A stretch of 64,000 nucleotides of DNA from Pleurocapsa sp. FMAR1. Lineage in GTDB: Bacteria > Cyanobacteriota > Cyanobacteriia > Cyanobacteriales > Xenococcaceae. The stretch's first letter is position 1, and every line of letters starts with the position of its first letter. Below are positions 35,684-48,385 of this stretch, in pieces. A model generated the notes under the pieces. It had not been told where the DNA came from, did not search any database, and saw only the letters and a program-made list of their open reading frames with translations. Location: NCBI RefSeq assembly GCF_963665995.1, contig NZ_OY762512.1, positions 5,022,001 through 5,086,000 of the forward strand, in the 5' to 3' direction. Made by a program: the position numbers and the translations under genes.

Positions 35684-36251
35684 TTACAGCCAATGCTTAG
35701 GATAAGGTCTACCCTCAACTAAATTACTAAAGATTACAGTAACTAAAACGATAATAATTGACCCCCCTAAGGCTGGAGTAAAAATAAAGTGCCAATCTGC
35801 ATTACTCAAAACTCCGACTAAAGCGACTGCTCCTGCTGGTGGATGTACTGTTCTGGTTAATTGGGTTAATTTAATGGTGGTAGCTACCGCCAGAGCCATG
35901 ACCCAAGGGGCTGTACCAAATAGATGTACTAAAATTACGCAAGTCAATGCACCTATTGTATTACCTACAATAACATTGCGTGGTTGAGCCAGAGGACTAT
36001 CACCGAACCCCAAAAACCAAGACCGCCGTTGCTCCAAAAGGTGCAGCAATCAAAGGGTAAGAACTATAAACTGAAAGATAAGCTAAAATGGCGATGCCGA
36101 TAAAACTACCAAGATAAGAAAGCCCAATATGTTGCCAGGAAAATTTTGGTTGGTGTTTGTGGCTCTGTTGTAAAGTATAAAATTTACGTCTCCAACGCCT
36201 TAGAACACCCCGATTAATGTATTTTCGATGGAAGTTTTTTTTAAACAGCAT
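35684..36251 (-). pseudogene. HPP-family membrane protein, frameshifted
   Basis: Two overlapping frames together make one HPP protein. The first (from 36251) ends FGATAVLVFGVR, stop; the second continues FGDSPLAQPRNVIVGNTIGALTCVILVHLFG and carries the family motif TVHPPAGAVALVG. Homologues read FG(V)PDSPLAQPRN without a break, so one extra base near 36000 (context TTTTTGGGG) shifts the frame. The joined product would be about 188 residues with five to six membrane segments. HPP proteins are linked to nitrite transport in plastids. Confidence 0.75.
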
Positions 36252-36567
36252 TGATTATAAAAGCGACTACGCATTCGCGATCGCTGGTCAAAATAATCTC
36301 GAATCAGGCAATTATTTGCTGTTGTCAATATATCATGACAAAAGTGTATAAGGTAGTCAAAGATACAGAAATACTCAATAATTTACTAAATGTTTGCTTA
36401 TAGACTTGATTAGCGACCTTAGAGCAAAGCCGATCGTTTATCCTTTAGGTTTCTAATTTTTGGCTTAAATAAATTAACTGGGACTATTTTGCAATAAATG
36501 CTGACTAAAGGTTACTTGTTAATCGCTCAATTACAATAAATCTCGCTCTTTCAAGATAAGCGCGATC
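36252..36567. other. Intergenic stretch, nothing certain
   Basis: About 316 bp. The right end probably held the first codons of the truncated Crp-family gene that follows, but no frame can be followed. Otherwise nothing is recognised. Confidence 0.4.
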
Positions 36568-36906
36568 TCACAATTAGAAAGTCTCGTTCGGTGTAGTCAC
36601 GTTAGAGAATATCAACAAGATCAAATAGTAATGCACGAAGGCGATCGCCTGGAGCAACGGCTTCATGCTTTAATTAGAAAATTAGAAATTAAAAAGACTG
36701 CTGCTAATGGTAAGAAAACACTAGTGCGCCTAATTCCCCCAGGAGAACTTTTTGCTGCGCCTGCTGTTTTTGGTAACGGAATTTCTTCCGCAACGATAAT
36801 CTGTAAAATGGAGTCGCAAGTATTTACTATCGATCACTGCGCTTTATTATATGTAATTTCTCAGTCGCCAGAAATTAGCGTTAGTGTAGCAAAGATGTTG
36901 AATTAA
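36568..36906 (+). pseudogene. Crp/Fnr-family regulator cut by an IS1-type element
   Basis: Readable homology begins upstream of the ATG at 36631 (SQLESLV then REYQQDQIVMHEGDRLEQRLHALI). It continues through TAANGKKTLVRLIPPGELFAAPAVFGN, the cyclic-nucleotide-binding-like sensor domain, to SVAKMLN and stop. The dimerisation helix end and the whole DNA-binding domain are missing, and IS1-type sequence starts immediately after. It is inactive as a regulator. Confidence 0.7.
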
Positions 36907-37408
36907 TCAAATATCTCCGCCCAACTCATACTTATTAATATACAAACCAATCACTAAATCGTGCATCTGAGTAATCTTAGGAAAGCAGATTGTTTTTCTC
37001 TGTAATATGAGTAATTCTAGTCCTCAAAGTCAGATGCTTTCTCTCAACAGCGCGATTACAGATGGCTAACTAAATTCGCCGTGTCTGGCACTCAATCTGG
37101 AAGCATTTTATCTTTACTGACAGTTCTTTCTTCTTTATCAGGATGACGCTCGTATGTCTTTAGTTTGTCGGCGTAAAATTTGCTGATTCCAAATGATTGA
37201 AGTAGCTTTTTCAACTTGAAAAACATTCGAGCTTGTCTTTTTGCCAACACAAAAGCGTGCGTTTGTTCCTGTTTGGTGCTCAATCCTATGCCAAGGCCAT
37301 TTTTGGTAAATTTTCTGGCCGACATAGCTTTCTATTTCATCCACTTCTACTTTTTGGATTATTACTGTCAATTTTTGTGCTTTTGTCTGCTTCAACCATT
37401 TAAGATTA
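36907..37408 (-). pseudogene. IS1-family transposase relic, C-terminal half
   Basis: In several frames the reverse strand reads VEVDEIESYVGQK, then RQARMFFKLKKLLQSFGISKFYADK, then TYERHPDKEERTVSKDK, then RKTICFPKITQMHDLVIGLYINKYE. These are successive parts of an IS1-family DDE transposase broken by frameshifts. Its N-terminal half continues at 38173-38610, on the other side of an intact IS1 insertion. Confidence 0.8.
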
Positions 37409-37416
37409 ACTTTTTC

Positions 37417-38172
37417 GGCGTTGCTGGATAAGTAATGGTAAGTTGGGTAAAATAAAGAGATGAAATGTCCTAAGTGTCAATCAAATAGAACTATTAAAAA
37501 TGGTCATCGCCGCGGAAAGCAATGCTACAAGTGTCACGATTGCGGTCGTCAGTATGTTGAATCGCCTGTAATACGTAGCTATCCACTAGAAGTAAAACAA
37601 CTATGTCTCAAAATGTATTTAAATGGCATGGGGTTACGTGGAATTGAACGAGTTACAGAAATTCATCATACAACCATCATGGATTGGGTTAGGCAAGCAG
37701 GATTAAAGCTACCCGATGCACCAGAAGAGTCAGAAATTCCTGAAATAACCGAAATTGATGAATTACAAACTTTTATCGGAAATAAACGCAATAAAATATG
37801 GGTTTGGACAATCGTTAATTATTGGAAACCAGGCATTATTCTTTGGACAGTAGGCGATCGCAGTAGCTCTAGTTTTCATACCCTTTGGTTAATCATTAAA
37901 TGCTGGCATAGTTTCTGTTACGTCACTGACGGATGGAAAGTATATCCTGGATTTATTGCCCCTGAAGATCATTTGGTTTGTAAGACCTATATGACCAGAG
38001 TTGAGGGGGAGAATACAAGACTTCGACACTATTTAGCTCGTTTACATCGCAAGACTCTCTGTTATTCTAAATCTTTAGATATGCTGAAATGTCCGATCCG
38101 CTTCTTACTTCACTATCTCAAGTTTCATACAGTTGAAACTATTTTCTGAAACATTACTCACCCAGCAACGCC
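37417..38172 (+). mobile_element. Intact IS1-family insertion sequence with 8-bp target duplication
   Basis: 756 bp. The left end GGCGTTGCTGGATAAGTAATG and the inverted right end GGCGTTGCTGGGTGAGTAATG are terminal inverted repeats. The 8-bp direct repeat ACTTTTTC flanks it at 37409-37416 and 38173-38180. One transposase gene fills the element. It is inserted in the older IS1-type relic. Confidence 0.92.
37460..38149 (+). CDS. IS1-family transposase
   Basis: 229 residues in a single frame. An N-terminal zinc-finger (CPKCQSNRTIKNGHRRGKQCYKCHDCGRQY) and helix-turn-helix (GLRGIERVTEIHHTTIMDWVRQAG) precede the DDE catalytic domain with EIDELQTFIGNK, YVTDGWKVY and the C-terminal VEGENTRLRHYLARLHRKTLCYSKS. 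No frameshift is needed, unlike classical insA/insB. The element looks complete and possibly active. Confidence 0.92.
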   Translation: MKCPKCQSNRTIKNGHRRGKQCYKCHDCGRQYVESPVIRSYPLEVKQLCLKMYLNGMGLRGIERVTEIHHTTIMDWVRQAGLKLPDAPEESEIPEITEIDELQTFIGNKRNKIWVWTIVNYWKPGIILWTVGDRSSSSFHTLWLIIKCWHSFCYVTDGWKVYPGFIAPEDHLVCKTYMTRVEGENTRLRHYLARLHRKTLCYSKSLDMLKCPIRFLLHYLKFHTVETIF

Positions 38173-38610
38173 ACTTTTTCTAATTTTGGCTCTTTTTCTT
38201 GGTGCGCGTGTATGCGGGCAAGCTCTTTGTCTTGCTGATTAAAAGTTAGCGGGGTCGCACCGCTTTTTTCAGCTCTTTCATCACTGTATGAGTACTAATT
38301 GAAGGGACTCTTGCAGTATCTTTAATTCCACTGCCATTTCAATAATCTTTTGTTTTACTTCAGGTTTATAGGCATGATTCGTATAATTAGCTATGAAAGT
38401 GCCACGAAGACATTTTTGATTTTGGCAACGAAGCGCGTTGCGTTGCTTGACCTATTTATTTTTCCATTTCTTACCAAATCCGTAGATTTACAACTAGGAC
38501 AACTCACCGCCATCCAAACCGTCATTCAATCAACATCCTTGATTAATATTTTAGGAATCAACTACTTTTACATATCTATCTATAGTTGAGCAACACTTTG
38601 ACTACACTAT
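38173..38610 (-). pseudogene. IS1-family relic, N-terminal half, with inserted palindromic repeat
   Basis: The reverse strand still encodes parts of a zinc-finger/HTH region and, near the insertion, KEPKLEKVN, which joins to LKWLKQTKAQ on the far side of the intact IS1. A 63-bp insert at 38201-38263 with an AGCGG..CCGCT hairpin interrupts the KELKK-KEPKLEK codons. The outer end at about 38590-38610 (tttgactacacta) matches the end of the second relic at 56973. Confidence 0.75.
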
Positions 38611-38683
38611 AAATAGATATTTTGGCGCTATTTCTTTTAAGCTGCTTGAGTATGCGTCTGCCCTGATGAATTATAAGCTATAA

Positions 38684-38715
38684 AAGAAGCCTCTTGATTA
38701 ACCAAGAAGCTTCTT
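38684..38715 (-). terminator. rrn operon terminator
   Basis: AAGAAGCCTCTTG and CAAGAAGCTTCTT form a 12-13 bp stem with one mismatch around ATTAAC. On the minus strand it is followed by TTTTAT. It lies just after 5S rRNA. Confidence 0.8.
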
Positions 38716-38727
38716 CAGTAATATAGA

Positions 38728-38846
38728 ACCTGGCACTGAGCTATTTTTCCAGGGGGCTACCCCCCAAGTATCTTCGCCGCTACAGAGTTTAACTATCGAG
38801 TTCGGGATGGGGTCGAAGTGGTTCCACTGCGCTAAAAGCACCAGGA
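38728..38846 (-). rRNA. rrf: 5S ribosomal RNA
   Basis: The reverse strand reads TCCTGGTGCTTTTAGCGCAG through GGAACCACT, CCCCATCCCGAACTC and ends GTGCCAGG, which pairs with the 5' end. Length is about 118 nt, as usual for cyanobacteria. It is the last gene of the operon; ends are approximate. Confidence 0.93.
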
Positions 38847-38961
38847 ATTCTTTTTGGAATCTACATTCCCTCAAGACTGCATAAATCTAGAATTGTGTGA
38901 GTTGAGCCAAAATACTAAGTAAACTAGACAAGTCTTTTAGCTGTTTTTTTGCTTGAATTAA

Positions 38962-41790
<2,829 letters not shown>

Positions 41791-41868
41791 TTTTTGACTG
41801 TTGGTTGTTTGTACCTAAGTACTTACTTCCAACACTCTGTTTGTTCTTCGCTCAATAGGTTTTATTGA

Positions 41869-41907
41869 CGAGCATTCCTTTTCGCCTTGCGGCGACGCAG
41901 GGTCTCG
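41869..41907. repeat. Diverged copy of the 41-bp repeat in the rRNA spacer
   Basis: Reads CGAGCATTCC, then a variable middle with GGCGACGCAGGGTCTCG. It is similar over its whole length to the 41-bp unit at 24684 and 59059, with several substitutions. It lies in the tRNA-Ala to 23S part of the spacer. Confidence 0.6.
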
Positions 41908-42189
41908 TCCCTACTTGGACTAATTTTTGATAGTTCTTACACTATCGCCTTAGTTTTTATGACCTAAATTGTTACTTAGTTCTTTTATTGGCTCTATCAC
42001 CAGTAAACTTTCCTTCCTATCTCTCGATAATCGGGTTCATTTACTAATTCTAGATATTATGCAGTTTTCAAGGTTCGCTTGCTAGAGTTTAAAACTCCAG
42101 CATCCTCATTCTACCTTTTTGCTTGGTAGCCATGACAGTGCTGAATTTATTCTCTTTATTTTTTTATGGCTTTTATTTCTTTGGTCTTT

Positions 42190-42265
42190 TGGTGGAGATA
42201 AGCGGACTCGAACCGCTGACATCCTGCTTGCAAAGCAGGCGCTCTACCAACTGAGCTATACCCCC
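42190..42265 (-). tRNA. trnA-UGC: tRNA-Ala (UGC anticodon)
   Basis: 76 nt in the 16S-23S spacer. The acceptor GGGGGTA pairs with TATCTCC using G-U pairs, anticodon TGC lies in CTGCTTTGCAAGCAG, and CCA is encoded. Confidence 0.95.
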
Positions 42266-42295
42266 ATTTCTCTTGTTCATTGAACATTGTAAGAG

Positions 42296-42372
<77 letters not shown>

Positions 42373-42531
42373 GCATCTTGGTTAGACTCATTTGACTGAG
42401 TTGAAACCAGAACACAATTAGTTTGACAGTTGCTTAATTCACCAATTTGTTGTTTCTTAGACCGACCTTGGTTTGACCTGTGATGTACGAGACATAATTG
42501 TTTGTCTTCGACTCACGGTTAGGTCTCCCTT

Positions 42532-44022
<1,491 letters not shown>

Positions 44023-44247
44023 GATGAACATTCATTCATCAAGAGTTAACTTGATTTTCTGCTCTTTATCTTTGTTTATCCTTAATAATTGACTTCTAAG
44101 ATGTATATCTCGAAGTCACTAAATTTGGGGATGGAATTTAATGTTTTTAATCCAAAAAACTTGGTGTTTTTAAAACTGTCAAACTATTGCTTTGTCTAGG
44201 TTCTGGGCGTTGTCTTCAGGCGTTTGCCTTTCAACCGCGCATTTACC

Positions 44248-44276
44248 AATATAGGTAATCTCACTCTATAAGTCAA
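44248..44276 (-). promoter_or_regulatory. rrn promoter
   Basis: On the minus strand TTGACT (-35) and TATATT (-10) are separated by 17 bp, about 225 bp before 16S. This is a near-consensus sigma70-type promoter, as expected for the rRNA operon. Confidence 0.7.
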
Positions 44277-44373
44277 CCCCTTTTGAGAACTTTTTTTGAA
44301 ATCATTTCTGTCTATCTTCTCAAAGACTGTCATGCTATGGTGTTTGGGCAGATAAATAAAAAGTATTTTTCTT

Positions 44374-45252
44374 ATGTCTTTGTCCTTTCAAGAAATTATT
44401 GCTACATTGAACGGTTTTTGGAGCGATCGCGGTTGTGTTATTGTCCAGCCTTATGACACGGAAAAAGGAGCAGGGACAATGAGTCCTCAAACTTTTCTAC
44501 GGGCAATCGGTCCAGAACCTTGGTCTGTGGCATATACAGAACCTTGTCGTCGTCCCACTGATGGACGTTATGGTGAAAATCCCAATCGAGTTCAACATTT
44601 TTATCAGTACCAAGTTTTAATTAAGCCATCTCCAGATAACATTCAGGACATTTATTTGGAATCACTCCAAGCTTTAGGAATTCATCTAGAAAATCATGAT
44701 GTTCGTTTTGTAGAAGATAATTGGGAATCTCCCACTCTGGGTGCTTGGGGTGTAGGCTGGGAAGTCTGGTTAGATGGCATGGAAGTGACTCAGTTTACTT
44801 ATTTTCAGCAATGTGGAGGGATTGATTGCCGTCCTGTTTCAATTGAAATTACTTATGGTCTTGAGAGATTAGCTATGTATCTACAAGATGTGGATGCTAT
44901 CACCAAAATTAGATGGAACGATCTCCTGAGCTACGGAGACATTTTCTTACAGGCCGAAATAGAGCAGTGTACTTACAACTTTGAAGCCTCTGACCCTGAC
45001 CTACTGTTCAGTTTATTTAATCTTTATGAGCAAGAAGCTAAACAATTAATTGAGCGAGGTTTAGTTATTCCTAGTTTAGACTACGTTCTTAAATGTTCTC
45101 ATAGCTTTAATTTATTAGATGCTAGAGGAGTGATCGCCGTTACCGAAAGAACTCGCTATATAGGTAGAATTCGCAATATGGCTAGGCAAGTCGCCCAACT
45201 GTACTTAGAACAGAGAGAAAGTCTTGGTTTTCCTTTGCAAAAGATTAGTTAG
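44374..45252 (+). CDS. glyQ: Glycine-tRNA ligase alpha subunit
   Basis: 292 residues, catalytic subunit of the bacterial alpha2beta2 glycyl-tRNA synthetase. Typical class II segments are [66 protein letters not shown] and [14 protein letters not shown]. The beta subunit gene glyS is not next to it, which is usual in cyanobacteria. It is divergent from the rRNA operon. Confidence 0.96.
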   Translation: MSLSFQEIIATLNGFWSDRGCVIVQPYDTEKGAGTMSPQTFLRAIGPEPWSVAYTEPCRRPTDGRYGENPNRVQHFYQYQVLIKPSPDNIQDIYLESLQALGIHLENHDVRFVEDNWESPTLGAWGVGWEVWLDGMEVTQFTYFQQCGGIDCRPVSIEITYGLERLAMYLQDVDAITKIRWNDLLSYGDIFLQAEIEQCTYNFEASDPDLLFSLFNLYEQEAKQLIERGLVIPSLDYVLKCSHSFNLLDARGVIAVTERTRYIGRIRNMARQVAQLYLEQRESLGFPLQKIS

Positions 45253-45380
45253 TATCTAGCTTCTTTTTGTACTGCTTGTCGAACATTTATTGAAAGCTTA
45301 TTGAGAATTGATAGCAAAAGCTGTATGATTGGAAATCTGAAAATATTCTCTTTTCTAAAAAAATAGCTTTATAAATTTGT

Positions 45381-46454
45381 ATGAATAATCAAATAAATAG
45401 GTTTTCTCGGCGTTTTTTTTTGGGTGCTAGTACAGCAGCCATAGTTGTTGCCTGTAGCCAAACTCAGCCAGAACAGCCTCAAAGTGAAACCAAAACAGAA
45501 GAAACGCCAAAACAAGCTGGACAAGTAAATATTTACTCTGCCCGTCACTACAATACCGACGATCAGCTATATGACGGTTTTACTAAGAAGACGGGTATCA
45601 AAGTCAACCTAATTGAAGGTAAAGATGATGAACTGATTGAAAGGATCAAAAGCGAAGGTGCAAATAGTCCCGCAGACATTTTGATGACCGTTGATGGAGG
45701 AAGGTTATGGCGTGCTGAACAAGCTGGTGTTTTTGCTCCAGTAAATTCAGAACTCTTGAATGAAAAAATTCCTGCTAATTTACGAGATCCTAATAATCTT
45801 TGGTTTGCTTTCAGTAAACGGGCGCGGGTAATTATGTATAACAAGGATAAAGTAAAACCTACGGATTTAGCTACTTATGAAGATTTAGCCGATCCTAAAT
45901 GGAAAGGCAAAATTTTAATGCGTTCTTCAAGTAATATTTATAATCAGTCTTTAGTTGCTGGAATGATTGAAGCAAAAGGAGAGGAAGCAACTTCAGAATG
46001 GATCAAAGGGTTAGTAGCTAATTTTGCTCGTCCTCCCCAGAGTACTGACACAGGTAATATTGAGGCGGTAGCTGCGGGACTCGGAGATGTTACTCTTGCC
46101 AATACTTACTATTTAGCTAGATATGAAGATAAGCCAGAAATATTTGCAAAAATTGGCGTGATATTTCCTAATCAAGAGAATCGAGGAACTCATGTCAATA
46201 TTAGTGGTGCAGGATTATTAAAAAATGCTTCCGACAGAGAAAATGCGATCGCCTTTCTCGAATATCTTGCTAGCCCCGAAGCTCAAGAATTTTTTGCAGT
46301 GAAAAATAATGAGTATCCTGTAGTACAAGGAACACCGCTCAGGGAAGTAGTAAAAAGCTTTGGCGAGTTTAAGGACGATACTACTAATGTTGCTGCATAC
46401 GGCAAAAATAATGCTGCTGCTGTTAAGATTATGGATCGCTCAGGATGGAAATAA
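45381..46454 (+). CDS. futA: Iron(III) ABC transporter binding protein
   Basis: 357 residues. A twin-arginine motif (SRRFFLG) and a possible lipobox (VVAC) are in the signal region, so it is exported folded. The body is the FutA/IdiA type: VNIYSARHYNTDDQLYDGFTKKTGIKVNLIEG, DILMTVDGGRLWRAEQAGVF, TLANTYYLARYEDKP. Conserved Tyr residues bind ferric iron. It probably serves iron uptake in the periplasm; the permease and ATPase are elsewhere. The amidase gene follows after 23 bp. Confidence 0.9.
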   Translation: MNNQINRFSRRFFLGASTAAIVVACSQTQPEQPQSETKTEETPKQAGQVNIYSARHYNTDDQLYDGFTKKTGIKVNLIEGKDDELIERIKSEGANSPADILMTVDGGRLWRAEQAGVFAPVNSELLNEKIPANLRDPNNLWFAFSKRARVIMYNKDKVKPTDLATYEDLADPKWKGKILMRSSSNIYNQSLVAGMIEAKGEEATSEWIKGLVANFARPPQSTDTGNIEAVAAGLGDVTLANTYYLARYEDKPEIFAKIGVIFPNQENRGTHVNISGAGLLKNASDRENAIAFLEYLASPEAQEFFAVKNNEYPVVQGTPLREVVKSFGEFKDDTTNVAAYGKNNAAAVKIMDRSGWK

Positions 46455-46477
46455 TCTAATAGCTAGGTGGTAAACAA

Positions 46478-48322
46478 ATGAAACAATTTCTTGGTCTGGC
46501 AGCTATGACTATTGTTCTGCTGGTAGGTGGTCTATTGGCTACCCCTTCCTCTGCCCAGGTGAAATCGCCATCGTCTCTATTCATTGTTTATCCACCACTA
46601 GAACATCAAACTGTCGCCGAGAAAATGTTTTTTATTGGTACAGCACCTCCGCAGGATCGAGTTTTCATTAACGATAAACTAGTTAAAAATCGTAGTAATG
46701 CAGGACATTTTGCTCCTACTCTGCCTCTGAAAATGGGAGAAAACATTTTCAAAATTCGCGATCGCGATCGCGAAATAAAAATAAAAGTTACCCGTATTAG
46801 TAGCCAACCAAAAATCCCCTTAGGATTAGCTTTTGAAAATGATTCTTTATTACCAGGAGTAGATATTGCTCGTTTAGTCGATGAACCAATCTGTTTTAGT
46901 GCAGTTGCGACCCCAGATGCTAATGTGTCGGTACGGCTAGGTAATAGTAAGATTATGCTTTTACCTCAAGTAAATTCTGTTGAGTTGCCACTAAATTCTG
47001 CGGTATTAACAGAAGCAAATGAACCTGAACAAAGTCTAAATATTGGTAAATATGCAGGATGCACTACGTTGGATTATCCGTTTAATTATGGTAAGCCCAT
47101 TTTTGAATTAGAACAAAATAATAAGCAGGTAATTCGCCAAGGTAAAGGAGAAATTACAATTCTTTCTCCTCAAGACATTAAAGTAGTGGAAGTTATTGCC
47201 GATGAGGGAGTTGCCAGGACAGGGGCGAGCAGTGATTATTCTCGTTTAACTCCTCTACCCAAAGGAACAAGAGCCAGAGTAACAGGCAAAGAAGGAGAAT
47301 GGTTTCGGTTAGATTATGGTGGCTGGATTGAAGAGTCGGAAACAAAGACCGTGTTGGGTAATATACCGCCTCTATCTTTGATTCGAGGCATTACTTCTAG
47401 ACAAGTAAATTCGGCAACTGAAATTGTTTTTCCTTTGCAAGTGCCTGTGCCAGTGGAGGTTAAACAAAAAGAAGATAGTATTACTCTGACCTTGCACAAT
47501 ACTACTGCCCAAACTGATACTATTCGTCTAAATGCTGACCCCATAATTAAACGTCTTGACTGGCAACAAGTATCCCCTACTCAGCTTGATTATACTTTTG
47601 TACTTCATACGCAACAGCAGTGGGGTTATGACTTGCGTTATAAAGGGTCAAGCTTAATATTCTCGATACGTCACTCTCCTATAGCATCACTATTACCTAT
47701 TGCTGGCTCAATGTTGTCTGAAGATGGTCGGACTACAGGTAAAGCCATTAAAACCAATTCAGAAAGATTAGACAATATCAAAATACTTTTGGATCCTGGA
47801 CACGGAGGTAAAGAATCTGGTTCAAAAGGTCCAACAGGCTATCCTGAAAAAGATGTTAACTTACTAACGTCTAAATTAGTAGAGCAAGAGCTAACCAAAT
47901 TAGGTGCCACGGTTTATGTGACTAGGAATAAAGATATTGACGTTTCTCTCGAAGAAAGAGTAGCGATGATTGATAAAATAAAACCCGATTTAGCTCTTTC
48001 GATTCACTACAATGCTCTGCCAGATGGTGGAGATGCCGAGAAAACAAAAGGAATAAGTAGCTATTGGTACAACACCCAAGCTCATGCTCCTGCAATGTTT
48101 TTACAAAATTATCTGGTTACTAACTTAAATCGTCCTGACTATGGCACTTTTTGGAATAACCTCGCCCTGACTCGTCCTTATACTGCACCCTCAATTTTAT
48201 TGGAGTTGGGTTTTATGATCAACCCTGAAGAATTTGAATGGATTACAAACAGTAAAGAACAGCAAAAATTAGCCATAACCCTTGCTCAAGGAATTAGAGA
48301 GTGGTTTGCGACGTTGGAATAA
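46478..48322 (+). CDS. N-acetylmuramoyl-L-alanine amidase with long N-terminal region
   Basis: 614 residues. Signal peptide (FLGLAAMTIVLLVGGLLATPSSAQ), then about 400 residues of beta-rich region including an SH3-like part (VARTGASSDYSRLTPLPKGTRARVTGKEGEWFRLDYGGWI), then an Amidase_3 domain from about residue 436. Zinc ligands and catalytic residues appear in ILLDPGHGGKESG, PEKDVNL, ALSIHYNALP and SILLELGFMINPEEF. It cleaves peptide stems from peptidoglycan, likely at septa. It may be cotranscribed with futA. Confidence 0.88.
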   Translation: MKQFLGLAAMTIVLLVGGLLATPSSAQVKSPSSLFIVYPPLEHQTVAEKMFFIGTAPPQDRVFINDKLVKNRSNAGHFAPTLPLKMGENIFKIRDRDREIKIKVTRISSQPKIPLGLAFENDSLLPGVDIARLVDEPICFSAVATPDANVSVRLGNSKIMLLPQVNSVELPLNSAVLTEANEPEQSLNIGKYAGCTTLDYPFNYGKPIFELEQNNKQVIRQGKGEITILSPQDIKVVEVIADEGVARTGASSDYSRLTPLPKGTRARVTGKEGEWFRLDYGGWIEESETKTVLGNIPPLSLIRGITSRQVNSATEIVFPLQVPVPVEVKQKEDSITLTLHNTTAQTDTIRLNADPIIKRLDWQQVSPTQLDYTFVLHTQQQWGYDLRYKGSSLIFSIRHSPIASLLPIAGSMLSEDGRTTGKAIKTNSERLDNIKILLDPGHGGKESGSKGPTGYPEKDVNLLTSKLVEQELTKLGATVYVTRNKDIDVSLEERVAMIDKIKPDLALSIHYNALPDGGDAEKTKGISSYWYNTQAHAPAMFLQNYLVTNLNRPDYGTFWNNLALTRPYTAPSILLELGFMINPEEFEWITNSKEQQKLAITLAQGIREWFATLE

Positions 48323-48385
48323 TTTACATTGAAATCACTGAAAATGCGATCGCAGTGCCTAACCACCCATATCGCCATAGTCGAC

